In this document: in pieces, positions 47,662 to 60,591 of the stretch
Numbering within the stretch: position 1 is the stretch's first letter
Layout of the letters: each line of letters starts with the position of its first letter
Assembly: GCF_000203815.1 (NCBI RefSeq)
Contig: NW_004457644.1
Span: forward strand, 124,001 to 188,000
Direction of reading: 5' to 3'
DNA length: 64,000 nt
DNA from: Cavenderia fasciculata
Lineage: Eukaryota > Evosea > Eumycetozoa > Acytosteliales > Cavenderiaceae
Program-made: the position numbers and the translations under genes
Notes under the pieces: generated by a model
What the model saw: only the letters and a program-made list of their open reading frames with translations
What the model was told of the DNA's origin: nothing
Databases searched by the model: none

Positions 47662-47882
47662 AATGTATCATTTTTTTTGACAAACAAACAAATAAATAAA
47701 TTAATATTTTGTAAATAAACAAAGAGAAAGAAAAAAAAAGAAGAAGTATACTTGCTCATTTAATATTATATTATAGTTTGCTCTATATTTGATTTATTTT
47801 AATTTTTCGAGTTTTTAACAAGAAAGGTACAAGCATGCTTTGCTTTCAAAAACCACCAACTTCTTTTTTGTATTTACAAACA

Positions 47883-48713
47883 ATGAAATGTATTTCAATA
47901 TTTATATTTGTTGTATTGGTTGTTACTACTGTTGTTGTTAATACACAAACAACAGTTGACACTTGTACATACATTGATAAATATGGGTATTACTATGACT
48001 TGCGTGCGCTAGCTGGTCAAGACTTCAACGCTGAAATCAAATCAATTTTTTCTAGTGATTGGACCCAATTGTTTTCAGTCTGCTCTATAAACACCGAATG
48101 TCAATCGAAATATAGTTACCCAGCTGCTAGTGGGTGCTCGTATTGGGGTGCAAATAAACAACTCGATGGTTTAACTGCTGAAGCCAACACTCAACGATTC
48201 GGACCTGGTGTTGTCCCAGGCACTGGAGTGAACCTCATTTCCGACTCTACCTCTAGTACTCTCATCGTTAATATGGTGTGCAGTGTCGACAAGAAGAATT
48301 CGACTTGCATTGAAGCCCCAAAAAAAACATATACATGTACCATCTACTCTAAAGAAGCATGTCCATTCTATCAAGCCAACATCATACCAGCTACCTCCAC
48401 TATCCAAGTGTCTTGTCAAGGTGCAAGTGGATACGGTCCAACTACAATCCCCTATACCGACTATCAATGTAGTGTACTCAATACCTCACCATTACAATCA
48501 CAATACGTCATGTTGTATGCAGTCGTCAGCGGTGACACCAAGCTTGTCGATATCAATGGCGACTATTTACCACTTTATAGTAATGGTACGGGTCTATGGT
48601 ACCCTTCTCAAGCAGTCTCTCCTCTCGTTCCATCCTCCAAGGTCTCCTTTAGTTACACAATAGAAAATAATCAACCAAGTCCTCGTTTCTTACCTGTTGT
48701 TTTATCTGATTAA
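47883..48713 (+). CDS. Secreted MRH-like cysteine-rich protein 2
   Basis: A single exon of 276 residues, closely related to the gene at 46837 along its whole length (KYGYYYDLRALAGQ, CPFYQAN, GTGLWYPSQA). The start at 47883 places the signal peptide (MKCISIFIFVVLVVTTVVVN) at the N-terminus. An upstream in-frame ATG at 47835 would add 16 residues before it and is disfavoured. The upstream sequence also resembles that of copy 1: TTATTTTAATTTTT followed by CGAGTTTTTAACAAG here (about 47795-47822), with the matching CGGGTTTTTACCAAG in copy 1 (about 46722-46750). The promoter was therefore duplicated with the gene. Several Asn-Gly and Asn-x-Ser/Thr sites suggest glycosylation. Confidence 0.65.
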   Translation: MKCISIFIFVVLVVTTVVVNTQTTVDTCTYIDKYGYYYDLRALAGQDFNAEIKSIFSSDWTQLFSVCSINTECQSKYSYPAASGCSYWGANKQLDGLTAEANTQRFGPGVVPGTGVNLISDSTSSTLIVNMVCSVDKKNSTCIEAPKKTYTCTIYSKEACPFYQANIIPATSTIQVSCQGASGYGPTTIPYTDYQCSVLNTSPLQSQYVMLYAVVSGDTKLVDINGDYLPLYSNGTGLWYPSQAVSPLVPSSKVSFSYTIENNQPSPRFLPVVLSD

Positions 48714-49305
48714 AAAGTAGAACAACCAATACAACTAACTATGTTGTATCAAACATCATCATCTTGAGACAAAAAAGGAAATCACAAGATGGAATTAAAT
48801 ATTTGTAAATAAATTAAAGAAAGATCCTATAGATCTTGATTCTAAGATAATCACCCGTTGTAACCCTTAATCAAAGAATTCATACAGATCAACAGGATAT
48901 TATTTAACAATATTATTATTATTTTCAGAGTGACAAACAAAAACACAAAGCGCCGACGTCAGCACAAGTGGTTGTTTTCTTTACGATTGTTTTAGAACAG
49001 CGAAAGAGGAAAGAGAGAGAAAAGAGAGTGAAGGATGTAGAGACATTGATCAAACAACAAGCCCGCCCACAACACACTGCACTCACACACACAAGCTAGC
49101 TACATCAGTGAAACAGCAGGAAATTTCCAATGGTCGTAATGATAAGGAAGGAATAAGAGACATCATTAAACAACACCAATCATCATCTTCATCTTCATCA
49201 TACTAGTCCAATCAGAATTTAAACTCAACTCTCTTTTTGAGTTGTTCAATCAATATATAGATAATAATAATAATAGATAATAATAGATAATAATATTAAT
49301 AGATA
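48714..49305. other. Spacer upstream of MRH-like gene 3
   Basis: About 590 bases without a coding frame. The stretch 48940-49110 is less AT-rich, contains GACGTC and AG-rich runs, and is followed by ATC/TTC-rich sequence and an AATAGAT-type repeat (49262-49303) just before the start codon. Confidence 0.5.
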
Positions 49306-50266
49306 ATGAAACAACAATTAATAACAACACTTTTATTGATATGTGTTTTTTACAACATTCAACCTTTAAATGCTCAATTAACAAGTAACAATTGTACATT
49401 TACCGATAGTAATGGTTATTATTATGACTTGACACAATTAACAGGGTTTGTATTTCTCTCTCTCTCTCAAAACTAAACAAAAACAAATTAAAAAATGTGT
49501 ACTTACTTATTCTTTTTTATTTTCTATTTTTAGGGAAGATTATACAATTTACCCAGTTCAAAGTAAATGGGCATCACAATGGAAACTTGTTTATTCAGTT
49601 TGTGGATTGAGTAAATATTGTTCGGCTGTATTCCCAGATGGCCAAGGATGTCAATTCTGGGCACCCAATCCTTCGAAATATATTGGTTTGTCGGGACTCG
49701 CCTCAACACAAACCTTTGAAACATTGACAACTAGTGTTGGAGAAGGTCTCATCTTGTCATCGAGAGCCAACCCCAAGACTGTTGGAGGCTGTCAAGATGG
49801 AGTATTCTTAAACGTCCATTTCCTATGCTCCGAGTCAACACCCATCACACAACCAACGGCTGTCGAGGACCCCCAATGTACATACACTGTCCAAGTACCA
49901 ACACTCTCAGCATGTCCATTTGGCGGATCAAACGTTCACCCCATTCCATCAGGTACCGTTGAAATCGATTGTCAAGAGACTGCCACTGGTATGACTGTCG
50001 ACGGTCAACCCTACACTTCGTATGAATGCACTGTCATCAATACATCGAGTAGTTTCCAAGAAGTAGCACTCTATGCCTACACTGGAGAACAACAATTATC
50101 CAAAGTATGGGGTCAATTTAGACCAGCCAATGGTGAAACAGGTCTCGGTATTTGGTATCCAAAGAACGGTATCTCTCCAATGAAGCCTGAAACTGCCGCC
50201 TTTTTTGGATACATGACAATCAATTCAACCACTCAAATTAAATTTTTACCTGTATCATTTAAATAA
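49306..50266 (+). CDS. Secreted MRH-like cysteine-rich protein 3
   Basis: Two exons, 49306-49445 and 49534-50266, encode 290 residues. Exon 1 gives a signal peptide (LITTLLLICVFYNIQPLNA) and the motif SNGYYYDLTQLTG. Exon 2 continues EDYTIYPVQSKWASQW, then VYSVCGL, GCQFWAP and VHFLCSE. It keeps the second conserved half seen in copies 1 and 2 (TLSACPFGGSNVHP, GIWYPKNGISPMKP). The intron falls exactly where copies 1 and 2 read without interruption, so those two have probably lost it. No anchor or retention signal is visible, so secretion is expected. Confidence 0.7.
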
Positions 50267-51015
50267 TAATAATAATAATAATAATAATATTAGAGATATA
50301 TATTCGTAATCCATCATCATCTTCATCATGAACCATATTTATTATTCTTCCTCCTCTAAACTGTATATTTTATTAATAAAATAAAAAGACTATTTTGTTG
50401 ATCACTCCACCAACTTCAAGAGAGAATAGAATGAATGCTTTAAACAATTATTCTCTTTTAAATTAATCTAATCTTGAACTTCGAATGTTTGAGAAAAAAA
50501 AACAAAAAAAAAAAAAGAAAATAAGTTTGAAACTTTTTGAATCATTCTCTCTATTCAAAGGTATTTTTTTACTTATTTACTAGCAAGACAGAGACCACCA
50601 TCAACACACAGATCACTCATTCTTTCAATCTATATATAACTATTTTTCAAAAAAATATTTACTAGCAAGACAGAAGATCACCACCAACACACAGATGAGT
50701 AATGCATGAGAATGATGACTCAAATCAACCTCCAATAATAGAAAACAAGCACTTGTATTTATAATTCTTTATATAAGTAAGAAGATAAATGGCTTGTCGA
50801 AGGCACTCAAGAAATTAATCCATTCATCTATTTCAGGTATGCATACTATCCCCCCACCCTTTACAAGGGATAATATCGACCTAGAAATAGATGGATGGAG
50901 AGACTAGAGAGAGAGAGAGAGAGATGAATGACCAAACGAAAAAGTAGAGTATGTATAAATTAATTTGTTTGTTTATTGTTGTTTGGGTTGATACGATCGA
51001 TATATTCACAAAATA
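50267..51015. other. Spacer between converging genes
   Basis: About 750 bases between the stop codons of MRH-like gene 3 and the C2-LRR gene. It begins with AAT repeats, contains A runs and the direct repeat listed next, and an AG microsatellite near 50904-50922. No gene is seen. Confidence 0.5.
50575..50696. repeat. Direct repeat pair of about 40 bases
   Basis: ATTTACTAGCAAGACAGAGA at 50575, continuing CCACCATCAACACACAGAT to 50613, recurs at 50657-50696 with a few changes. The spacing is 82 bases. It looks like a small local duplication. Its role is unknown. Confidence 0.7.
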
Positions 51016-53294
51016 TTATGGCAATAATTCTTTAATCTTTTTAAGTGATTGAACAACACCGATAACAAGTGGAGGGTCTGTAGAATTTGGAATCAATTGG
51101 TAACAAATATCCAAAACATTGTCGATATCATCGATCGACGATGAAATCAAATCCTTTAGTTGCTCCAATTTATCATTGCCAGAATGAATTTTACCTGATG
51201 ACCCTGAATATGGTATATCTGGCATTGGATAATTACTTGGGATCAATGACTTTATAGCTTCACTTTCCTATATATATATATAAAAATAAGTAAATGTATT
51301 AATTAATAAATAAATAATAAATATATATCCTATTACTTATCAACTTACAAGTTTAATTTGTTTAATTAGATTTGCAACAGAAATACCTTCTTGAATATTA
51401 ACACATCTTAGTACTTGAGATTTGATTTTGTTGATTTTTGGTCTGAGGTCACCTCTAATGGTACCAATAGCCCAATTCTTTAATGCAATGGTCTTTGTCA
51501 AGACGTCTTGGGGTACTGGCATTGGAGGTGCCTTGTTGTTTGGATTGCTTAAACCAACCGATGGTTTTGGTTGAAAGGTTGATGGTTGTTGTGGTTGTTG
51601 TTGTTGTGGTGGTTGATTTGGTAAAGATGGAGATGGACCTGGAAGTTGAGTTGGTTGTTGTTGTTGTTGTTGTTGTTGAATTAATTGTTGAAGAGAGTTG
51701 GTAGATGGAGCAGCTTTATATACAGATTTGGGGATATTTCTATTATCTGGTAATTCGTATCCCTTGATGGCCATTCTCTTTTCCAAATAGTCCATCAAAT
51801 GATCGTTACCAATCTTATATTTTTGTTTGATTTCATCCGATGAAATGGGGTTACCCTCGATATTGATACCTGCACCCAATTTACCAAGTGCATGACAATA
51901 ACCAATCGATAATGGTAAGTCTGTTAATTTGTTATCCATAATATTTAATACAACCAATCTTGTCATTCTACCAATTTGTTCTGGTAATTCAATCAACTAA
52001 ACAAAAACAAAAAATAAATAAATATAAATATAAATATTACAAACACTCAAAAATAACCCATCTATCAATATCTATAGTTTACCTTATTGTTACCAAGATT
52101 TAATTCCAATAATCTTGTAAGTTGAGTAAATTCATCGGGTAATTTAATCAATTGACAACCATTGGCATCCAAAACTTCAAGGTTTTGTAAACCACTAAAT
52201 GAAGAGGGGAATGTCAATAGTGGATTACCAGACAAAATCAATTCCTCTAATCTTGCAAGTTCACCAACCTCTTTACATAATGTTGCAATCTTGTTGTTTG
52301 CAATTTCCAATTTCTCCAATGCTACCAATTTATTAATTTCTGGCTACAAACAAACAAATAAATAAATAAAAAAGGTTAATAAAAGATTGATTAATTTGGT
52401 TTGTTTTTTTTTTAAATTTCTTACAGGTAAAGAAATTAATTGATTTCCATTTAAAGATAAAACTTTAAGTTGAGGAAGATCTAATAGATCACCTGGAATA
52501 TTCATGATTGAATTACCAGAGAGAGCAAGTTGTTGAAGAAAAGCAAATGTTTTGACAGAGGGGAACATTTTGATTTGATTGAATCCCAAATCCAAGTTTT
52601 CTAGCTTTGGCACGTGTTCAGAGAGAAACTCTGGAATGGTCTCTAGACCGATACCAGTGAGATCTAAAAGATCACCGTTTTCATCGTACTGTGAAACACG
52701 GTTGTTGACCTCGGTCAATAGATTCGAAGGCAAACGGTCACGTTGTGCATTTGACGATGTGACGATACGTGCTTTGATACAAATCTCACCCTTTACAAAA
52801 TCATCTGGATGCGATGCTCTTGGTTGAAGAGTATGCCATGTTGGTTGATCGTCCAATGTCGATAAATCCAAAAACACCTCCCCCAAAAAATCATCCGATG
52901 ACAATGCATCCCAATCCAATACAATTATATGTAATCTTGTATCCATTGGTGATATTCTCCTACAATTCATATAAATAAATAAACAATATTAGGTATATAT
53001 ATTTGTATCAGCGTATTATTCTATACTATTGTACATTGTTACATACATTAAAAAGGTTTCAGCCCATTTAGGATTTAAAGTCTTTTTCTGAACCTTTGTC
53101 TTTTTCTTTTGAGGACCTAAAGCTAAACTAACATAGGGATCTGAGAAACCATTACTATCAGATGCACATAAATCTCTTGCTTCGAGAACTACACAAACAA
53201 ATATATATATATATGTAAGTATTCTTTTTTTCATATCAATCTATCTATCTATCTATCAATCAATCTAGTTACCATTAAGTTGTAATATATTCAT
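51016..53294 (-). CDS. C2 domain plus leucine-rich-repeat protein
   Basis: Six exons: 53273-53294, 53047-53188, 52425-52959, 52083-52343, 51349-51996, 51016-51267, giving 619 residues. The first exon is only seven codons. The N-terminal C2 domain reads [20 protein letters not shown], with the Ca2+-binding-loop aspartates, then [10 protein letters not shown] and [15 protein letters not shown]. So Ca2+-dependent membrane binding is likely. At least seven canonical LRRs follow (for example [16 protein letters not shown] and [15 protein letters not shown]). Then come a Gln/Pro-rich linker (about 51560-51700) and a helical C-terminal region ([20 protein letters not shown]). The LRRs are of the Ras-binding plant-type or SHOC2-like class; the partner is unknown. 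Confidence 0.85.
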
Positions 53295-53646
53295 TATTAT
53301 AATTTCTCTATCTCTCTATCACAATCTCTTTCTTTTCTCTTTTGTCTCTATATTTTCAAAAATATCTACTACTCTTTCAATGCTTGTCTTTTAGTTTTAT
53401 AGATGATAGTTTTGTTTTTTTTTAATGTTTAATGCTTGTGTGTGTTTAAAATCTGACCAATGATCTAAAGAGCTGTTGTAAGTAGTAGGTTGATAGAATG
53501 GTTGCATTGTGGTCCGTTCCCCTATTTAAAAAAAAAAATGAAAATTAATTAATTTTCGGATAAGCAGTGGGGTGTGATATCGATCGAATCGACAACGACT
53601 CTTTAAATTTAAACATATAGATTTTGATTTATTATTGTTATTAATA
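53295..53646. other. Spacer, promoter of the C2-LRR gene
   Basis: About 350 bases between two minus-strand genes. It is AT-rich with CTAT repeats and T runs. Nothing else is recognised. Confidence 0.5.
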
Positions 53647-54101
53647 TTAATAATCATCGAGTTGAATCTTTAATTCAACTTCTGGTGCACGATATTTTAC
53701 AACCTGTTCACGATGACCTGTTCCAGAGAATGAATATTTACTACTAAACGATGTGGTGAGGTCCATTGCTAAAGCAAACTTGTCATTGTCCTCTGGATCA
53801 TCTCTTGTATCGATATATGCAATCATATCACCATCTCTAAATAACCATGGTTTACCTCGCAATTCATTGGGGTTGTGTTGAATAGCTGCAAGTTTCTTTT
53901 GTTTTGGTGGTGGAGGTGGTGGTCTTGGAATATTACTATTATTATTGTTGTTGTTGGTATCTTGAGATACTTCTACATCTAAATCGACATCTATAACTTC
54001 TGGAGAAGTTTCACCATCAACTTGACTTGATTCAATATCATCTTCTATCATTTCATCATCTGATAAGAATTCTTCTAAATTGGTTGTATCTGGAACTTGA
54101 C

Positions 54102-54135
<34 letters not shown>

Positions 54136-56787
54136 ATCAATAATTAAATCTTTTGAAATTGAAACAGTTGTAGTTGTTGAATCTTTTTCCTTTTCTTTTT
54201 CTTTTGACTTTTCCTTTTGATGTTTGATAAATTGTTTTTTAGATTGTTTTTTTCTTCTTGCTTCAATGATTCTCCAAGGATTGATTCTTTGATGTGTGAC
54301 ATATTTGAATATTTTCAAGTATTGTGGTTCTATTTTAGTGGTTTCAGAGATGAATTGTTTCAAATCATTAATATCCTTGCCGGTGAAATAGGCTTGGGTT
54401 GGAGGATACTCGAAACTTTGGGATTCTGGTAATCTCTTGTGAATGTACAATAGAATGGGTGGAGGTGTTTTTGACTGATCAACCTTTTTCTGTTTGGGGA
54501 TAATTAAACTTTTCTTTTTATCCTTTACAATTACCACTTTTTGAGGACGTGATTCCTCTTGATCGTCTCGGCCACTTGATTTATGATGTTTCTGTAGTTC
54601 TTGTTCTTGTTGCATAATTTGTTTATCATCATTAAATTCAATAATGATATTTGCTTCTTGTTGAACATGTAGTTTTGCAAGAGACTTGCTCATTCCTGTA
54701 AACGATGTGAGTAGTTTTTCATCATTCCACAATCTAATATCCATTTCTTTGGCATCCAACTTTTCCACATCCTCTTTTGATAATAGTTCACGGAATGCAC
54801 CCCATTCCAAGACCAATTGTTTCAACTGTGAAACCAATGTCTTTTTGTCTACTGGAAAGTCACCAATAGGCGACACAGTGTAGAGATCGGCTGTTTGTGG
54901 GATGAATTGTGGGTTGAGATGGAGTGCAGGCGAAGCTGGTAGAGAGAATCTTGTAAACGTCGTCGTACCATTGTTGAATCGATACACACTAAACTTTAGC
55001 AATATCTGATCCTTTGATGGCAAGATACCTCGTTCTAAAAACAATGTATCTTCATTTCGAATGGCTCCTTCCTCTAACGTTCTATCTTCATCCACTAGAA
55101 TCACATCTGGTTGATCAAATACATCTGACGTCTTTAATATATAATTTGATTCATTTTCACTTATATTTAATCCTAAAAATCTTAATAAATATTTTTTCCT
55201 ACAAATCAAAAAAGTAAAGTAAATAAATAAATAATTTCTTTTTTGTTTCTTTTTTTTTTTAATAACGTACAAAGAAAGAATAGTATTCTTTTTAGAATAA
55301 TTAATTGAATGTTTACCAAGATCTTCATGCATGATGTTAAGGGTGATGGTTGGGGTAGTGACAGTACCACGTTCGATAATGATGAGTGAACCACCTGAAA
55401 GACCGACATGTTGCAGACTAAAGGTGTCGTCAGAGATGATGGTGCCTGGGGAGCCACCAACTTGTGTCTTTCGGATGATGGTTTGAGTGACAAACTCTTG
55501 TTTTTGTTGGGTTGATAGGTTGGGACGGACAATGTCGAGGATCATCTCTTTGAGTTGGTAGATGGTCGATCCAGTGTCAACAAAGAGTTTGTGGGGTGGT
55601 GGAGGTGCACCATAGGCAAGATTGTCGTTATAGTCGATACGATCAGTCACAAAGATGTGGACCTTGTCACGATGTCTCTCAAACTCTTGCATCAACATGC
55701 TTTGTCCGACTGACTTTGAAATGGTGCCCATTTCACCCAACGAGCTATTAGGTGTACGCTCTTCAACATAGAGTTCTGTACCACTGAAAATACGGTCACC
55801 AAGAGGTACATTTGGCATATCATCTTCCATCGGTACGAGGTTAGAATTGACTAGGTTATAGACAACTAGTTTGTCTAGAGGAATACCTGATTCTTTAGAC
55901 AGTAGTTGTTGTACATTGGCAAAGGTTGATTCTCGTTCAATTGACAAGTACCGTTCCTCTACATTAACTTGATTCGTCGTACTATCCTTGATATACATCT
56001 TGGCGCAGAATCTAATGGGGGGAGTATGAACACCATGCACTTTGGTGCCATTCCAAATCAACAGTCTTTCTCCTTCACGAAGTCCAGCTTTTTTAATGCC
56101 TAGTGACGATACTGATGACAGTGGAGTAGCCAATTGCACACGACCGTCTCTAGTCGATTGAATCTCTTGAATGACCAACACATCAGTTTGACTGAACCGG
56201 TCTGCATAGTTTTCACGAACCAATCGATACAATTCCTGAACACTTGTACCAATATCCAACTTTAACTGTTCCTCCTCATCATCTCTTCCTTGGTCTTGTC
56301 TAATCTTTACCTTTTCGGCTTCCTTTATCTCTACCAATTGACCATCTACAACCTTGTAATCATGACCAATAAATTTAGGATAAACAAACAATGTATTGAC
56401 CGATGTTTCATATTTCATTCTTTGATCCTCCAAAGTTAAATTAAATGCTTCAATTTCCTTTTTCAAATGATTTGGTATATCATCATTTTTTAAATTTTCA
56501 CCTAATTCTTTTGATCTATAAACAAGCATATCTTAAAAATAATAAAAATAAAATTAAAATTAGAAAAAGAAAAGAATACTGATTGATTGTGAGATTACAT
56601 ACAAGCTGATTCATGCTTATTACCAAATTGTTTTTCAATTGATGAATCTGGAATAATCGTAACTGAACTATCATTGAAATCAAACCATCCACTATAAATT
56701 GGTTTCTTTGATGATGAAACAGAAGAAGATTCTTTTTCTTCTTCTCCCTCTTCTCCTTCTTCTTGTTCTTCCAATTTATCTTGACTT

Positions 56788-56822
<35 letters not shown>

Positions 56823-58916
56823 TACATCTTTTTGATCTTTTGCTTGTTCTTCTTCATTTTCCTTTTGATCCTTTTGTTCATCTTGTGGAATATTAACTTG
56901 ATTTGATACATCTTTAATATAGGAATGATAATGTCCACCATAAGCACCACCTGAATGAATTAAAACAGCAAATAATTCATAATATTGATCTTTTGGTTTA
57001 ACTGGTTTCAAACCATTCTCTAAATCCTTTTCATAGGTTGACCATTCAGCTGTATATTTTGTCATATTTATAGTATTTGGGAATTTAAACTTTGATGTAA
57101 TTTTTACTCTTGATCCCTAAAATAAAATTAAATAATTAATAAATAAAAAAATTGATTTATATTTGTTTCTATCTTACTCTTTTCATATCAAAATCAAATC
57201 TACGAAGTGGAATTGTTAATACTGGTGGTAATTTACCCATTTTTACACCGATAGTAGCTTTAACTCGTTCATTACAACTATCACAAAAATATTTGTTATC
57301 ACCATCCAAAACCTCTGGTGTAACAAAAGATTTAAAACTTTCTTCCAATGTTTTAAAACCTTTAATTGCAACTGGTACATCTTGGAAAAATTCTTCTCTA
57401 TCTTTAATTTCTATAAATTAAATAAAACAATAAGTTTTAATAATCTTTTTTTTTGTTTAATATTATTTTTTTTTGTTTATACATACTACCACAATTTGTA
57501 CATTCAATTCTATTAATTAGGACACCACGATATAAATTTACAATTAAATCTTGAATAGTAGTACCTTTGAGAGAATGTTCGACTGCATCGAAAAGAATAC
57601 GATTCAATTCATGAATATCTTGTTGTTGTACGACTTGTCCACTATCCCATCCAAAACTTCTTGTTAGGTTTTCAGTACTAATCGATGATACATCACCTTT
57701 TTGTAACATTGAAAATAATCTTTGTAATTCATATGCAATAATTCTACCTTTTTTCTTTTGTTTTGTTTGATTATTATTATTATTATTTGATACAGTTGCA
57801 GTAGTAGATGTTGTTTCATTATTATTTTGATTATTATTATTGTTACCTTCATTATTTTGATTATTTTGATTATTATCTTGTGGCATTGTAAAAATATTTT
57901 GTTGTTGTTCTGAATTGTATAATACAATTGCTTTGTTTTGATTATTATCATTGTCATTTTGAAATCCAGTGTTTGAAAATGCTCCAAAATATTCTTCCGA
58001 AGTTGCATAGGTTGGTGTTGGTGGATATGTTGATATTTCATTCATATTATAATCATTATCAACATCATTATTATTATTATAAGAATTATTATTATTTTGA
58101 TTATTATGTTGATTTTGGTCAATAATAAAATCTTCTTCATTTGCAGTTAAAATCCAATCAATTAACTTTTCTTGTTGATAGGTACTTGGAAACTTTTTAA
58201 GACCGGCCAATACTTTATACTCTTCAAATCCAAATGCAAGAATCGATTGAACATAGTCTTGGTCATAATCAGCAAATGAAATGGTAGTGTTCATAACAGT
58301 ATTGGCAATATCATCATTCAAACCAAACACATCGTCTGAGAATATATTTGGTCCGATTGTTGATGTTGCTGAAGATGATGCAGTTGCAGTGGTTGAGGTT
58401 GTATCTTCATTCATAAATGTCAGTTCCCTTGACATGGTGGTTGATGTTGTCGACATGGTTGTTGTATTATCACTTGCAACTTCACCTATACTCTTTTGAT
58501 TTGTTGTTGTTGTAGTTATAGAAGATGAAGTTGATTGATCTTGTTGTTGTGACTGAGACTGTTGAGACTGCTGTGATTGTTGTTCTTCTAAACCTAAATC
58601 CTTTAATCCCAATGAATATAAATCATTCTTTAATTCTGGTGTCATATACATCATTTGAATTAAACTGTTCAAGTAACATGTTGCTCCTCTACAACAATGA
58701 TTGAATGAAAAGTGTATATTATATAAGTACTAGTTTGATCAAAGACTATGAGGTTGAGACATACTGATTTAATAAACCAACAAAACCATTTGGAGTTCTC
58801 TTGTCCATAGGTTTTCTATGATATGAACTGGAATAACTACGACTACCAGCATAGGCTGATGCGGCTGGGTATGGTGCCCTATCATCTTCATCTCCTTCAA
58901 ATAAATTTCCCAACAT
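53647..58916 (-). CDS. usp40: USP40-type ubiquitin carboxyl-terminal hydrolase
   Basis: Six exons: 58765-58916, 57487-58688, 57178-57410, 56603-57116, 55271-56531, 53647-55198, giving 1637 residues. The Cys box is split by intron 1 and restored as NQGATCYLNSLIQMMY, with catalytic Cys55. The next block, LQRLFSMLQKGD..SFGWDSGQ..QQDIHELNRILFDAVE, is diagnostic of USP40. The His box is SGGAYGGHYHSYIKD (His near 591), followed by WFDFNDSSVTIIP. Asn-rich inserts break the catalytic domain. The long C-terminal part has ubiquitin-like segments and ends with the USP40-type PWLFRDGDMIAYIDTRDD. The enzyme would remove ubiquitin from proteins; substrates are unknown. Intron 5 (55199-55270) has no in-frame stop and is a multiple of three. 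Confidence 0.85.
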
Positions 58917-59232
58917 TCTTCCTTTTTTTTTTGATTATATAAATGCAATGTGTAGACTATGTGTAGTGTATATAAGATGAGAATATGAAAATACAAATAG
59001 ATAAATAGATAGTTATTAACTTATCTCTTCAAAAGATAGAGATAATAAGACAAGTTGGTGTTTTAAAAATTTAATTTGCAAAGCACTTTGAAGATGACAT
59101 GATTGAACGCCATTCAAAAAACTTGAGAAAACTTCATTATTTTAATTTCATTACATAACCTTGGTTCGTTCATTCATTCTTTTATGATATACTTATTATT
59201 TGTTCGTTATCTATCTATTTATCTATGTTTAT
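58917..59232. other. Spacer, promoter of the USP40-like gene
   Basis: About 316 bases between two minus-strand genes, AT-rich with runs of T and A. No feature is recognised. Confidence 0.5.
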
Positions 59233-60069
59233 TTAATTTATTGGTTTTTGAAGAGATATCATTAAAAACATTGGACGATGAGCTTCAATTGCGAGAGAGG
59301 GAACTTGTTTAATTTGATCGGGTGAAGGTGTAAACTCTTCGACCTTTCGAATATTGAAACCAACATTGATGAAGTGATTAATATAACTACTTATCGTACG
59401 ATGTTGTTTGACAACACCCTTGACAATCCAATTTTCTATTCTATCACCTTCCATTTGATAGTTGTATAATGGCCATACTAATCTTTCTTCTCCTTGTTTG
59501 TATCCCAATGTTTCTTTCTCTTCTTCTTGTTGTTGATTAGGGTCAGTGGGTGTTTGAGTATTATTGTTTATCCAATTTCTAATGGTTGGTGCACTGTATA
59601 TAGGGTGCTCGATGATGACTATAAAATGACCACCAGGTTTAACCGACGCGTAGACAGTATCGAGTAGAGTCGATAGATTGACTATATAGTGCAGTGTCAA
59701 TGAACTAAAGGCAAGGTCAAATGCAAGTGGTGGTAGTTTGATCGTCTCTAAATCAGCTTGTGCGTATTCAATCGATTCTTCGTGTTGATTTAGTTGTTTG
59801 GCACGATCCAACATTTTAACCGATAGATCGTATGCTTTGATACTCTTGACATGTCTCTCTCTTGCCAAGTAGCCACTAAACCATCCATAACCACATCCCA
59901 AGTCCACAACACTCTCCAACGTTGGTTGATGCTTTGATTGCAGTGCTTCGTCTAGCATCTTGATCGTCGAATCCCATTCACAGATACCAGCTGCACCCTT
60001 TACCGATCTATCCATCTTTGCATATCCATCAAAGAATTCTTTACTATCATATATATTTTGTTTACTCAT
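59233..60069 (-). CDS. Class I SAM-dependent methyltransferase, bacterial-like
   Basis: One intronless frame of 278 residues from ATG 60069 (MSKQNIYDSKEFFDGYAKMD). The frame extends further only to a GTG inside the promoter. Motif I is VVDLGCGYGWF (residues 54-64), the acidic end of strand 2 is IKAYDLSVKML, and LDLAFSSLTLHYI-type motif IV appears as FDLAFSSLTLHYIVNL. The opening NIYD..EFF.GY..M.RSV.G pattern and general layout match a widespread bacterial small-molecule methyltransferase group (UbiE/Methyltransf_11 type). That points to possible acquisition from bacteria. The acceptor substrate is unknown. A Gln/Glu-rich insert (QQQEEEKE) near residue 215 is a dictyostelid-style addition. Confidence 0.85.
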   Translation of the reverse strand: MSKQNIYDSKEFFDGYAKMDRSVKGAAGICEWDSTIKMLDEALQSKHQPTLESVVDLGCGYGWFSGYLARERHVKSIKAYDLSVKMLDRAKQLNQHEESIEYAQADLETIKLPPLAFDLAFSSLTLHYIVNLSTLLDTVYASVKPGGHFIVIIEHPIYSAPTIRNWINNNTQTPTDPNQQQEEEKETLGYKQGEERLVWPLYNYQMEGDRIENWIVKGVVKQHRTISSYINHFINVGFNIRKVEEFTPSPDQIKQVPSLAIEAHRPMFLMISLQKPIN

Positions 60070-60591
60070 TCTTGACAAGAATATATCTATCTCTCTCTTT
60101 CTCTTTTCAACAATGAATATGAAAGATAGCTTGTCCCGACTTCGTTCGTCATATTTTTTTTTTAACGTTAACACCGTACTTGCATAATACTCATCTTTCT
60201 TTCTTTCGCAAAGTATATTTAACTCTCCCTCTTTCTCTTATATCTTGACACATCAATGTGACGATAGTTAACATAGTTTGTTCGCGTCTCAGCTCATCCG
60301 ATACTAAAGGATGGGCGCATTACCAAATTCGGATACAATAATATAAATCTTTAAAGATTTAAATCTTTTTTTGCAATTTGCTGTGCTTCCCTGCTTGCTT
60401 CCCCTGCTTGCTTCTCCTCTGAAAGTCGTTGAGTTTGGGTGTACGCACACTATTCGTAACACACACAACCGAGTACTATAAATACTTTGGTGAAGATGTA
60501 GTCATTCAATTCATTCAATTAAAGATATATATCAAATCTATAAATATACAATCATAATATCAATCAATTATACATCTATTTAAACAAAACA
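60070..60591. other. Divergent promoter, methyltransferase and DFR-like genes
   Basis: About 520 bases separate opposite start codons. A less AT-rich stretch at 60240-60480 includes a CTGCTTGCTTCCC repeat (60392-60418). The last 60 bases are an AT-rich leader. Confidence 0.5.

Noticed and set aside
48940-49110. GACGTC-containing, less AT-rich stretch as a CRE-type regulatory site
   Set aside because: A six-base palindrome alone is not evidence of a factor site.
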